64,000 nt of DNA from Corynebacterium hylobatis (GTDB lineage: Bacteria > Actinomycetota > Actinomycetes > Mycobacteriales > Mycobacteriaceae), in assembly GCF_003955685.1 (NCBI RefSeq), contig NZ_RXHJ01000008.1, positions 89,608 through 153,607 on the forward strand, in the 5' to 3' direction. The notes beneath the pieces were generated by a model, which saw only the letters and a program-made list of their open reading frames with translations, had not been told where the DNA came from and searched no databases. Numbering within the stretch: position 1 is the first letter of the stretch; each line of letters opens with the position of its first letter. Below are positions 27,301 to 34,547 of this stretch, piece after piece. The position numbers and the translations under genes are program-made.

Positions 27301-30300
27301 GGTCGGGTGCGGTGTTCTCGACGGTCAGGTTGTTCGGCAGGTAGCCGGCGGTGACGTTGTCGTAGTCGGCCAGGTGGCCGGCGTCGAGGGTAGTGGTCCA
27401 CTCGGCGACACCTGCGGCGGAGACCTCGGCGAGTTCGCCGCCGGCTGCCACGCGGGTCAGCTCGGCCATGGCGGCCTCGGCGTCGGCCGCGGTGACCTGC
27501 GGGACGGCGGACAGCGGGGCCTCTGCCGGCAGGGTGAAACGGATGTTCAGGTCGGTGGTGGTGCCGGCAGCGGTGGAACCGGCCAGCGGGACGGTGAGCA
27601 CGGCGTGCTCGGCGTCCTCGGCAGCCAGGCGGGCGCCGGTGGCGGCGTGTGCTGCAGAGGCACCGTCCTCGGCGATGGTCCACTGGTCGGTGTCACCGAG
27701 ACGCTCGATGTAGGAGGCCTGGTGGCGGCCGGCCCAGTAGGTGCCGGAGGCGGTCAGGACGCGCTCGACGACGGACTTCTCCACCTCGACCGGCTGCTCG
27801 CCGGCGGCGGTCAGGGTGTCGATGGAGGCCTGGTTGAAGCGGTCGAGGAGATCGGCGACCGGCTCGTTGGCGCGGGTGATGCCGGCGACGGCGGCGGTAC
27901 CCGGGATGATGCAGACCTGGTCGGCGTCGTAACGCTCGTCGTGGGCCTGCCACAGGGAGTCGGAACGCCACCAGCGGCGCACGTCACCGTCGATGACGGG
28001 GACGAAGTTGGCCGGCTTGCCCGGGTTGAGCAGCAGCTTGGAGAACCAGGCCTGGTCGGCCGGGTGGATCAGGTCGCGGTCCGCGTAGGGGTAGAGCTCA
28101 GCGAGCTTCTCGACGGCCGCGCCCGGGTTGTCCACGTCCACGTCGACGCGGGCCTCGAACTGGCCGTGGTCGACGTCGGTGAGGCGGGCCTCGGTGCGCC
28201 CGACCATCTCGACGAAGCGGTTGAACCAGGAGACGTCGACCCACTCGCCCTTGTAGGGGCCGGAGATCTCGAGGTAGCGGTTCAGCCACTCGATGTAGGT
28301 CATGGTCTCGACGTCGCCGAAGTAGGGCTTGGCGGTCTTGTTGATGGCCGCGATGATCTCCTCGCGGCGGGCGACCGCTGCGTCATCGTCGCCGGCGACC
28401 TCGTCGAGGAGGCGGCCGGCCTTGGCGAAGGAGTTCTCGATCTCGTAGAGGTCGGCGCCGAGCTGGGAGCGGCCGGAGGCCACACCACCCTGGGCGCGGC
28501 CGGCGCCTGCCCATTCGTCGGAACCGGGGGCGTCGACAAGCGCCTGCTTGACGGCCTCGGAGGCGGTGGACTCGAGGGTCGCCATGGTGGCGGTGCCGAG
28601 GAGGATGCCGTCGGTGGGCATGGCCGGCAGGTCGTACTTCTGGGACCAGGAACCGGTGATGTACTCGGCGGCCCGTTCCGGGGTGCCGATGCCGCCGCCG
28701 ACCAGGAGGATGACATTGTCGTGCTCGCGGAGCTCACCGTAGGTGGCGATCAGCAGCTCGTCGAGATCCTCCCAGGAGTGGTGTCCACCGGCCTTGCCGC
28801 CCTCGACCTGGACGATGACCGGGATCTCCGGCACGTCGGCGGCGATCTTGAGTACCTGGCGGATGTGCTTGACGGCACCCGGCTTGAACACGACCCACGG
28901 GAAGTGGGCGTCGCGCAGCTCGCGCACGAGGGCGACGGCCTCATCGTGCGGGGGCAGGCCGGCGGTGATGATGATGCCGTCGATCGGGGCGCCGTTGGCG
29001 CGGGCGCGCGGCACGAGACGCTTGCCCTCGACCTGCATGCGCCACAGGTAGGGGTTGAGGAACATGGAGTTGAACTGGGCGTTGACCCCCGGCTTCAGCA
29101 GGGAGTGCAGGCGCGCGATGTTCTCCTCGAGCATGGTCTCGGTGACCTGGCCGCCGCCGGCGAGCTCGGCCCAGTGGCCGGCGTTCGCGGCCGCCGCGAC
29201 GATGGCGGGGTCGACGGTGGTGGGGGTCATGCCCGGCAGGGTCATCGGGGTGTAGCCGGTGACCTCGGTAAACTTCGTGACCAGGCGGACCTGGCCGTTG
29301 ACCTTCTCCAGGCGCGGGGCGAACTCGGACCAGTCGCGCGGCAGCTCGGGGGCCAGGCCGGCGTCGAAGAGCTCGGCCTGGCCGTCGGTGCCGGAGACGT
29401 CGAGGGTACCGACGCCGCGGCCGGCGAGGATGCGGCGGGTCAGCGGCAGCATGCCACCGTCCGGGCCGACCTCGAGGATCCAGCGGGCACCGGCCTCGAC
29501 GGCGGCGTTGAGCTCCGCCGGGAAGTCGACCGGGGCGGTCAGGACCAGCTCGGCGGCCTCACGGGCGATGTCCGTGTCCAGGCCGGCCTTGGCTGCCCAG
29601 GTGACGGTCTGCTCGACAGCGGAGGCCATGGCCGGGTGATGGAAGGCGGACTGGATGGACAGGGCGTCGAAACGCGGGTCGAAGGGGGCTCCGCCACGCT
29701 CCTTGTTCTCGATGGCCCGGGTATCCCTGGCCGCGAACTTGCCCAGCAGCTCCTGGACGACGGCGAGGTCCTGCGGACGGCCGACCAGGACGTAGGTGTC
29801 ACGGGTGTTGCGCAGACCGATGGCCGGACGCAGCTCCTCCGGTACCTCGGCGCAGGCCTTGTCGATGGCCAGCTGCAGCTGCTCACGGGTGATGCCGCGG
29901 ACGGAGACCATCGGGGACAGCTCGCCCTGGCGGATGAGGCCGGTGATGCGGGCTGTGCGGGTCATGGCGGCGCCGATCAGCTGCGCGATGGCGAGCAGAT
30001 CGTCGGACTCGGCGCGGCCTGCCATGAGCAGGGAGGCGAGCTTGCCCTGGGAGTGGCCGACGGCGGTGACGGCCTTGTCGAGCTCGAGGCCCTGACGGTC
30101 CAGGGACTCCAGGACGGCCAGCTGGGAGGTGAAGATACCCGGGACGCTGATGGCGGCCGTGGCGACGTCGAAGGCCGGGCCTTCCTCATCACGCGCCCAG
30201 GTGACGGGGTCGAAACCGTGCGGGCGGGTGCCCGCCAGCTCGTCCGCGACCGGCGCGAGCTTTGCGGATGCGCCGTCGACCAGGGAGGTGACGGCGGTGC

Positions 30301-30436
30301 CGACACCGGCGGCGACGGCCGCGCGCAGGGTCTTCAACCAGTCGAATCCCTGGCCGGAGAAGGCCAGGGCGTACGGCTCGCGGTCGAAGCGGTTGATCAG
30401 TCGATCCGTCCCGAAGGAGGTGCTGTATTCGGTCAC
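21329..30436 (-). CDS. fas: Type I fatty acid synthase (actinobacterial FAS-I)
   Basis: A single 3035-residue polypeptide carrying out all steps of fatty acid synthesis. Domains in order: acyltransferase (GHSQG, Ser129), enoyl reductase with GGGIGTPE near 580, MaoC-like dehydratase near 1180-1230 (PFAVVSGDRNPIH), malonyl/palmitoyl transferase (GHSVGEY near 1400), and ACP with carrier Ser1789 in LVEGVSSRRNQ. Then come ketoreductase (VVTGASPNS near 2080) and ketosynthase with Cys2677 in AACATAAVS, HDTSTNANDPNESD and SLTGHAKGG. No phosphopantetheine transferase domain is attached; acpS follows. GTG 30436 has AGGAG 11 bases upstream and starts just before the conserved region; the frame extends 30 codons further. 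Corynebacteria can hold two paralogues (A and B), and I cannot tell which this is. Confidence 0.97.
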   Translation of the reverse strand: MTEYSTSFGTDRLINRFDREPYALAFSGQGFDWLKTLRAAVAAGVGTAVTSLVDGASAKLAPVADELAGTRPHGFDPVTWARDEEGPAFDVATAAISVPGIFTSQLAVLESLDRQGLELDKAVTAVGHSQGKLASLLMAGRAESDDLLAIAQLIGAAMTRTARITGLIRQGELSPMVSVRGITREQLQLAIDKACAEVPEELRPAIGLRNTRDTYVLVGRPQDLAVVQELLGKFAARDTRAIENKERGGAPFDPRFDALSIQSAFHHPAMASAVEQTVTWAAKAGLDTDIAREAAELVLTAPVDFPAELNAAVEAGARWILEVGPDGGMLPLTRRILAGRGVGTLDVSGTDGQAELFDAGLAPELPRDWSEFAPRLEKVNGQVRLVTKFTEVTGYTPMTLPGMTPTTVDPAIVAAAANAGHWAELAGGGQVTETMLEENIARLHSLLKPGVNAQFNSMFLNPYLWRMQVEGKRLVPRARANGAPIDGIIITAGLPPHDEAVALVRELRDAHFPWVVFKPGAVKHIRQVLKIAADVPEIPVIVQVEGGKAGGHHSWEDLDELLIATYGELREHDNVILLVGGGIGTPERAAEYITGSWSQKYDLPAMPTDGILLGTATMATLESTASEAVKQALVDAPGSDEWAGAGRAQGGVASGRSQLGADLYEIENSFAKAGRLLDEVAGDDDAAVARREEIIAAINKTAKPYFGDVETMTYIEWLNRYLEISGPYKGEWVDVSWFNRFVEMVGRTEARLTDVDHGQFEARVDVDVDNPGAAVEKLAELYPYADRDLIHPADQAWFSKLLLNPGKPANFVPVIDGDVRRWWRSDSLWQAHDERYDADQVCIIPGTAAVAGITRANEPVADLLDRFNQASIDTLTAAGEQPVEVEKSVVERVLTASGTYWAGRHQASYIERLGDTDQWTIAEDGASAAHAATGARLAAEDAEHAVLTVPLAGSTAAGTTTDLNIRFTLPAEAPLSAVPQVTAADAEAAMAELTRVAAGGELAEVSAAGVAEWTTTLDAGHLADYDNVTAGYLPNNLTVENTAPDLLVGRAWPAVFAAVRSAVIPGTDSASVVEGMLSLVHLEHHLTMLAELPDVSAGPANLRVTATADEVADTDLGRLVVVRAELSVDGTPLAKLSERFAIRGRNGKTTARTNTSALPSVVDTPRSFRAFARVVAPESMHPFAVVSGDRNPIHVSDTAAGLAGLPGVIVHGMWTSAIGELVAGAGFTEDGVTTAPARVVEYTATMLAPVLPGQTIEFTVERSGVDNRPGHGEVRSVTATVNGNMVLTATAVTSAPSTFYGFPGQGIQSQGMGMDSRTSSAAAREVWDRADRHTRTRLGFSVLEIVQNNPTEVVVSGERFHHPDGVLFLTQFTQVAMATLGCAQIAEMREAGALNKRAWFAGHSVGEYNALAAYSGVLSLESVVEIVYRRGLTMHRLVERDAEGNSNYGLAALRPNKMGLSAANVFDYVQDLAERTGEFLEIVNYNIAGVQYAVAGTRAGLAALKADAEEKAPGQRAFIMIPGIDVPFHSSHLRDGVGDFREHLSSLIPEAINLDILVDRYIPNLVARPFELSREFVESITEVVSSPYIDEILADFDTAAADPQKLGRTLLIELLAWQFASPVRWIETQDLILRSQDNGGLGIERFVEVGVGSAPTLANMMGQTLRLPQYAGTPIEVLNVERDRPVVFSSDEITREVTEDVTETPAEETAPAAKSATAGPAPVSANAPTGATVPAATPAPVAAAGAGTPDDIEFTPADATGMLVAVWTKVRPDQMGSADSIETLVEGVSSRRNQLLLDLGVEFGLGAIDGAADAELDALKATVTKMAKGYKAFGPVLGDSVADALRRITGPTGKKPNYISERVTGTWQLGQGWADHVVAEVVIGAREGASLRGGDLATLSPAAPSNAGELDQLIDAAVQAVAARRGVAVGLPSAGGASGGVVDSAALGAFAEQVTGREGVLAETARTILAQLGISEVESQSVEEESDENAALFDLVSRELGSDWPRQVAPRFSADEAVLLDDRWASAREDLTRVALGELDAAELDLTGAGENVAKQAEYLGLTELAAQARNEETLRFAADVAVVTGASPNSIAAGVVAELLEGGATVVVTTSSLSHSRLGYYKELYARSARGTAAMWIVPANLSSYADLDAVIDWIGNEQTATVNGQKKVLKKALVPTLLFPFAAPRVMGSLLDAGPAAESQMRLLLWAVERLIAGLSAIGVDTQVGKRLHVVLPGSPNRGRFGGDGAYGEAKASLDALVTRWNAEQVWGERTSLVHAFIGWVRGTGLMGGNDPLVETIESKGVQTFSNEEMAELLVSQITADVRAEAAKTPVTVDFTGGLGESDVNISQLAAEAAAEAEQTGAEKQDIEEPRTLTALPTPYRRFEWTAPEFTGVTRKLDDMIVIVGAGELSPYGSARTRFDAELTGDLTAAGVIELAWTMGLIHRDGDAWYDAEDQEIAEEDIYGRFHDEVLGKVGVRRYHDDFFMVDNLAPELTTVYLDKDLSFSVASREEAKTFVDSEPDHTSAFFDEESGEWTVVRHTGSAVRVPRRTTMSRFVGGQIPEGFDPAVYGIPADMIDNLDRLALWNLVCTVDAFLSSGFTPAELLRDVHPARVSSTQGTGMGGVESMRSLYLDGLLAEPRANDILQEALPNVVAAHVMQSYVGGYGQMIHPVAACATAAVSVEEGYDKIALGKADFVVAGGLDDLSIEGITGFGDMAATADSTEMENKGIEHRFFSRANDRRRGGFIESEGGGTVLLARGSVAADLGLPVLGVVAFAESFADGAHTSIPAPGLGALGAARGGADSRLAYQLAEVGVSADEISIISKHDTSTNANDPNESDLHERIAASLGRADGNPLYVISQKSLTGHAKGGAAAFQMIGLTQVLRSGLLPANNSLDCVDPVLAQHQHLVWLRKPLDLSAKAPKAGLVTSLGFGHVSALVAVVHPGAFLEALRQERGQDAAAAWAKAATAREEAGLRRIVDAMYGGAPLYERPADRNLGGTGDVVKAREAAVLLDHDARLVDGVLRTGAEIRA

Positions 30437-30923
30437 GTGAGAACTCGCTCCTGTGTTTCCTACTTTGTGCATGGCGAAACTGAGGACACAGGTGTGCCCA
30501 CAAGTTTTGAAAGCCAAATATGCCATAGAAACCTGAGGAAAGCGTCATCTTTGAGGCGGGTGTCGGAACGGGACGCCCTCCTGCGGGACCAGAATGGGCT
30601 ACGCTCGGGTAGGTTGCTAAACCTCGTCTCCCCCGCAAAACCATGTCTGGTCTGCGAGGGGGCGGTTTCACTCCCCACCTCCCACCGTCATAAAAGTGGG
30701 CGCTTATGTGATTCTCACTACAGGACGCGTTTGTCGAGATGATGGACACAGCCCCGGGGACGACAGTGCGGCGCTGGGGCTGCACGGCTGGGATGGGCCA
30801 CCGATTTCGCATCCTCGACCAACGGCTGCGCCCTATCCTCCACCGCGGAGGCCGCCTGCTGGCCGGCGGCGGATGGTACCCGGCGCCTCACGGACCGCCT
30901 CCCCCACCCCAGAAAAGGCGGGA
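30437..30923 (-). other. Long gene-free leader/promoter region of the FAS gene
   Basis: About 490 bases without a supported gene. It contains an inverted repeat GTGA-TTC-TCAC at 30708-30718, a short hairpin AGGTT-GCTA-AACCT at 30611-30624, and a longer hairpin CCCCCGCA/TGCGaGGGGG at 30630-30662. These could be a FasR-type operator or leader RNA structure. No family match is recognised. Confidence 0.4.
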
Positions 30924-30955
30924 AGGGCCTCCCACCGCCAGCGATGGAAAGCCCT
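30924..30955 (-). terminator. Candidate terminator of tRNA-Leu
   Basis: On the minus strand about 13 pairs, some G-U, form between 30924-30936 and 30943-30955. A CCTTTTC stretch follows after a few bases. It lies 8 bases past the tRNA. Confidence 0.35.
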
Positions 30956-30963
30956 GAAAAGTG

Positions 30964-31045
30964 TGCGCCCGGGGGGAATCGAACCCCCACGTCCTAGGAC
31001 ACTGGAACCTAAATCCAGCGCGTCTGCCAGTTCCGCCACGGGCGC
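30964..31045 (-). tRNA. tRNA-Leu (TAG anticodon)
   Basis: A class II tRNA on the minus strand. The acceptor GCGCCCG pairs with CGGGCGC, the anticodon stem CTGGA/TCCAG encloses TTTAGGT (anticodon TAG), there is a long variable arm (GTCCTAGGAC region), and the T arm is GGGGTTCGATTCCCC. The discriminator is A (30964). CCA is not encoded. Confidence 0.96.
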
Positions 31046-31118
31046 CTGCCGGACAATGATACCCACACGTGCAGCCTGGGCAGAAATGACCGAACTCCAC
31101 CTTTTGGTGGATGCGGGG

Positions 31119-31124
31119 TAATCT
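31119..31124 (+). promoter_or_regulatory. -10 box TAATCT, leaderless-type
   Basis: TAATCT lies 8 bases before GTG 31133 but only 2 bases before the in-frame ATG 31127. This favours the GTG as the true start. Confidence 0.45.
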
Positions 31125-31132
31125 AGATGGCT

Positions 31133-31567
31133 GTGAGCGACAACAATGGACAACGACGACAGCAGAAGAAGGTGCGCGCGTCGCACATCATCTTCCTCGC
31201 GATCGCCGTGGCCGGGACCCTGGCGCTGGCCTGGTGGCAGTGGACCCGCTTCCAGGCCGGGTCGGGTACGTTCCAGAACCTCGGCTACGCCCTGCAGTGG
31301 CCCCTGTTCGGCCTCTTCTTCATCTTCGCCTACCGCAAGTACATGCAGTACGAGAACGAGATGATCGAGGCCGCCAACAACGCCGAGGACCCCGACTTCC
31401 TGTACGAGGCCGACGCGAAACTGTTCGAGGACCAGGTGACCGAGATCAACGAGGACTTCCTGCCCGAACGCCCGACCATCGACGTCGACACCTTCAACGA
31501 GCTGAACACGCCCCGGCGGGGGCGTCGACAAGCAGACACTGACCTGACTGGAGACAGCGACACATGA
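31133..31567 (+). CDS. Small two-segment membrane protein, hypothetical
   Basis: A 144-residue protein with a basic N-terminus (RRQQKKVRASH), two hydrophobic segments (about 18-36 and 49-66) and a long acidic soluble C-terminus (about 75-144, ending in a charged disordered tail). Conserved in gene order next to DUF3817 proteins in corynebacteria, as far as I recall; no function known. GTG 31133 is preferred over ATG 31127 from the -10 spacing. Its stop overlaps the start of the next gene (ATGA at 31564-31567), so the two membrane proteins are coupled. Confidence 0.75.
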   Translation: MSDNNGQRRQQKKVRASHIIFLAIAVAGTLALAWWQWTRFQAGSGTFQNLGYALQWPLFGLFFIFAYRKYMQYENEMIEAANNAEDPDFLYEADAKLFEDQVTEINEDFLPERPTIDVDTFNELNTPRRGRRQADTDLTGDSDT

Positions 31568-31926
31568 CCACCACCTCGACCGCCCCGAAGATCCACCCCG
31601 AACGCCAGAAGCGGGTGCAGTCCGCGCTGAGCATCTTCTCGGTCTCAGCGTGGATCACCGGCGTGTTCCTCATCCTGCTGGTCATCCGCATGGTGATGGA
31701 GTACGTGCTCAACATGGCGATGCCCACCTGGTCCACCTGGGTGGCAATCCTCCACGGCTGGGCCTACATGATCTACCTGCTGGCCACCCTCAACCTCGGC
31801 CTGAAGGCCCGCTGGAAGCCCGCCGTGTGGTTCACCACCGCCATCTCCGGCGTCGTACCCTTCCTCTCCTTCATCGTCGAGGCGAACCGACGCCGCGAGG
31901 TGAAGGAGAAGTTCCGCCTGGTCTGA
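31564..31926 (+). CDS. DUF3817 integral membrane protein
   Basis: A 120-residue protein with three to four membrane segments. ALSIFSVSAWITGVFLILLVIRMVMEYV (about 20-47), then WVAILHGWAYMIYLLATLNLG (near 58-78) containing the conserved HGW, and FTTAISGVVPFLSFIVEA near 90, fit the DUF3817 family. The C-terminus is charged. It overlaps the preceding membrane protein gene by 4 bases and is closed by a strong terminator. Function unknown; the pair may form one membrane complex (inference). Confidence 0.82.
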   Translation: MTTTSTAPKIHPERQKRVQSALSIFSVSAWITGVFLILLVIRMVMEYVLNMAMPTWSTWVAILHGWAYMIYLLATLNLGLKARWKPAVWFTTAISGVVPFLSFIVEANRRREVKEKFRLV

Positions 31927-31939
31927 CGGGTTGACGCAG

Positions 31940-31977
31940 AAAGGGGCGCAGTTCAGTGCTTGGAACTGCGCCCCTTT
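31940..31977. terminator. Bidirectional rho-independent terminator
   Basis: A perfect 15-bp stem (31940-31954 with 31963-31977) ends in TTTTTT on the plus strand and in TTT on the minus strand. It serves both the DUF3817 operon and purU. Confidence 0.93.
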
Positions 31978-31989
31978 TTTCTGTGCAGG

Positions 31990-32907
31990 TCAGTCGAAGA
32001 CCACCGTGCGGTTGCCGTAGACCAGCACCCGGTCCTCCAGGTGCCAGCGCAGACCGCGGGCGAGGACGTTCTTCTCCGCGTCCCGACCCAGGCGCTGCAT
32101 CTCCTCCGGAGTGTCCTTGTGCGTCACCCGGATGACATCCTGCTCGATGATGGGGCCGTCATCCAGGTCCGAGGTGGCAAAATGACACGTCGCACCGATG
32201 AGCTTCACGCCACGCTGATGCGCCTGATGGTAGGGGCGCGCCCCCATGAAAGACGGCAGGAAGCTGTGGTGGATGTTGAGCACCTTTCCGGACCACATCT
32301 CGCAGAAATCCGGCGGCAGGATCTGCATGAACCGGGCCAGGACGATGGCGTCGGGAGTGTAGGAGTTCACGATCTCCCCGACCTCCTCGAAGGCCCTCCG
32401 CTTGCCGACGGCGTCCTTCGGGAACGGCACATGATAGAACGGCACCCCGTGGTTGTCCGCAATATAGGAGAGGTTGTCGTGGTTACCCACCACGGCCACG
32501 ACCTCCATCGGATAGTCATTCTCCGCCACCCGTCCGAGCAGGTCATGCAGGCAGTGCCCCTCCCGGGAGACCAGGATGACGACCTTCTTCAGCTCCGCGG
32601 TGTCCCACAGGCGCCACTGCGCCTTCGGACCGAATTCCTCCGCCACGGGGGCGAATGCCTCCCGCAGCTCCTCAATGTCCATGTCCACCGAATCCGCACG
32701 GATGGCCTGCCGGGTGAAAAACCAGTTGTTCTCCGGATCCGTGAAATAGGCGGCTTCCGTGATCCAACCACCCTTCTCCGCGAGGAAGGTGGACAGGCGG
32801 GCCACGATGCCGGTGCCGTCAGGGCAGCCGAGAGTGAGAACGTACTGGCGCTCCGTGGTCAGCCCACTCGGGCGATTCCGGGGATCGTCGATGTTGTGCG
32901 GGGTCAT
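31990..32907 (-). CDS. purU: Formyltetrahydrofolate deformylase
   Basis: Hydrolyses 10-formyl-THF to THF and formate, balancing the one-carbon pool. The 305-residue protein has an N-terminal ACT domain (about 20-95, YVLTLGCPDGTGIVARLS) and a C-terminal formyltransferase fold. The catalytic region is LNIHHSFLPSFMGARPYHQA near 210-229, and GATCHFATSDLDDGPII near 239-255 supplies the Asp and His. Length and order match PurU and exclude PurN, which lacks the ACT domain. ATG 32907 has TAGGCT 7 bases upstream. The gene ends at the shared terminator. Confidence 0.95.
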   Translation of the reverse strand: MTPHNIDDPRNRPSGLTTERQYVLTLGCPDGTGIVARLSTFLAEKGGWITEAAYFTDPENNWFFTRQAIRADSVDMDIEELREAFAPVAEEFGPKAQWRLWDTAELKKVVILVSREGHCLHDLLGRVAENDYPMEVVAVVGNHDNLSYIADNHGVPFYHVPFPKDAVGKRRAFEEVGEIVNSYTPDAIVLARFMQILPPDFCEMWSGKVLNIHHSFLPSFMGARPYHQAHQRGVKLIGATCHFATSDLDDGPIIEQDVIRVTHKDTPEEMQRLGRDAEKNVLARGLRWHLEDRVLVYGNRTVVFD

Positions 32908-32914
32908 TTCTGGA

Positions 32915-32920
32915 AGCCTA
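32915..32920 (-). promoter_or_regulatory. -10 box TAGGCT of purU, leaderless-type
   Basis: TAGGCT on the minus strand is 7 bases before ATG 32907. Confidence 0.5.
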
Positions 32921-33083
32921 GCCGACGCGGGTGGGGGCCTCAGAGCCGAGGTTAGGGCCTGTCGGCCGACAGGTGTTCCTACTGTTCGGGGGTGATCGAA
33001 CGGGCGTTTGCCAGTTGGGCCTTGACGCCTGCAGTGAGAGCACTACTGTCGAATATGAAAGCGAACAGACTGGGGGGATAAAC

Positions 33084-34547
33084 GTGGACGTGGACCACCT
33101 CGCCACACTCATCAGACGAATCAACAGCAGCTACCTGGAACTCTCCGCCCTCATGACCGACCCTGCCGGAATGGATTTCGACCGGATCCGGCCCGAATTT
33201 GAACGCCTCGAGGAGGCGGCTGCCCACAGGGGCTATATTGATGCTGCCTTCGCCTACGCCGCCGACCGTGCCGGGGCGGGGAAGTATGTCGGTGCGGTGC
33301 ATTCTCTTGAGTATCTGATGCGCGCGCTGGGACTGTCGCGTTCGGAGGCCCGCTCCCGCCTCCAACGCGGGGAGGCGTTGTTCGCCCCACCCAAGCCCCC
33401 ACCGCCGGAGCCGGAGGGACCGGCCCGGGATGAGGCCGAGGAACAGCGTCGGCGCGAGGCCGAGGCTGAGCGTCTGCGCCGCCAGGAGGAGGCCCAGCGC
33501 CAGGCCCGTGACGCCGCCCGCGAGGCGGCCTCCGCAGAGAAACAGGCGATGATCTCCCGCGAGCTGGAGCACCTCAACGCCCACTCCGAACCCAGCTACC
33601 AGCAGCTGCTCGCCCTGGCCCTGGCCGAGGCGCAGCACCGTGGGCTGGAGGATCTGCGCATCTGGCTGCGCGGGCGCATCCGGGAGGCCAACCGGCGCGG
33701 GCGGACCCCGCAGAGCAGGAAGGATCCTTTCGCCGCGGCCCGCAAACGCCGGCTGAGTATCGGGGCGCAGGATGCGGATGGTGGTGCGCAGGTGTCGATG
33801 TACCTCGATGCCGCCGGCCTGGCCATGCTCCAGGCCGCTCTGACCCCGGGGCGGCGTCCCGGGGTCAATGCCTCGGTGCCGGCGGAGGAGGATGCCCGTC
33901 CCATGGCCGTACGTCTGGTGGATCAGCTCATGGCTGTCGTGGCGGCCTACCTGGCCGCAGACTCGGCCCACACCCGCCAGGGGGTGGGTTCGGTGGCGGT
34001 GTCGATGACGGCGGCTGAACTGGAGGGGGTGGCGGGTGGGGACCGGTTCCCGAGCAGTACCGGTCATCTGCTCGGCCCGGCCGATATCCTGCGCCTGGGG
34101 GCGGCGCGGTATGACCTGGGGGTGCTCCACGATGACCGGGGTGCGGTGCTGGACCTGGGGCGCACGCAGCGGTCAGCGAGTCTGGCTCAGCGGTTGGCGT
34201 TGTTCGCCCGGGAGTTGTGCTGCACCCGACCCGGGTGCACGGTGGGGGTGGGGGAGGCGGATATCCATCACATCCGGTCGTGGTTGGCCGGGGGTGGCAC
34301 CGACATCGAGAATCTGACCGTTCTGTGCCGCAGTCATCACAGTGCCAACCGTGATCAGCGTGATGGTGCCGGGGGGTTGGGTCATATGGACACAGATCCC
34401 GGGTCCGGGCGGGTGGGGTGGTGCCCACCCGACGGTGGGCTACTGCAGTTCAATGACACTGAATTCCAGCAGCACTCCGCCGGAGCGAAGATACGGCGCC
34501 AAAGCGGAAAGGAGGATCCGGTCAGCGGGCGGCCAGGTGGCGGATGA
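33084..34547 (+). CDS. DUF222/HNH endonuclease-family protein
   Basis: A 487-residue protein of the actinobacterial 13E12-like family. An N-terminal helical region (1-100) leads to a Pro-rich and charged linker (PPKPPPPEPEG near 102-112, then Arg/Glu/Ala-rich helix to about 155), the DUF222 body (about 160-365) and a C-terminal HNH nuclease motif. The motif carries CCTRPGC near 377, EADIHHIRSWLAGG near 390 and LCRSHHSANRD near 415; the zinc-site cysteines and catalytic His are intact. GTG 33084 has GGGGGGA 6 bases upstream. The 3' end overlaps the convergent rdgB end by 26 bases. Cellular role unknown; the family is repeated and mobile-associated in some actinobacteria. Confidence 0.85.
   Translation: MDVDHLATLIRRINSSYLELSALMTDPAGMDFDRIRPEFERLEEAAAHRGYIDAAFAYAADRAGAGKYVGAVHSLEYLMRALGLSRSEARSRLQRGEALFAPPKPPPPEPEGPARDEAEEQRRREAEAERLRRQEEAQRQARDAAREAASAEKQAMISRELEHLNAHSEPSYQQLLALALAEAQHRGLEDLRIWLRGRIREANRRGRTPQSRKDPFAAARKRRLSIGAQDADGGAQVSMYLDAAGLAMLQAALTPGRRPGVNASVPAEEDARPMAVRLVDQLMAVVAAYLAADSAHTRQGVGSVAVSMTAAELEGVAGGDRFPSSTGHLLGPADILRLGAARYDLGVLHDDRGAVLDLGRTQRSASLAQRLALFARELCCTRPGCTVGVGEADIHHIRSWLAGGGTDIENLTVLCRSHHSANRDQRDGAGGLGHMDTDPGSGRVGWCPPDGGLLQFNDTEFQQHSAGAKIRRQSGKEDPVSGRPGGG

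Noticed and set aside
30611..30624. DtxR iron box upstream of FAS (AGGTT...AACCT)
   Set aside because: It is one base short in the centre and lacks the outer TTA arms of the DtxR consensus.
30705..30720. GlxR site upstream of FAS (TGTGA...TCACT)
   Set aside because: The half-sites are only 3 bases apart; the cAMP-receptor pattern needs 6.
21230..30742. Plus-strand open frame of 3170 codons opposite the FAS gene
   Set aside because: It mirrors the FAS gene exactly, has Gly/Ala/Asp/Val-rich low-complexity translation and no domains. Long antisense frames are expected opposite strongly G/C-biased genes.
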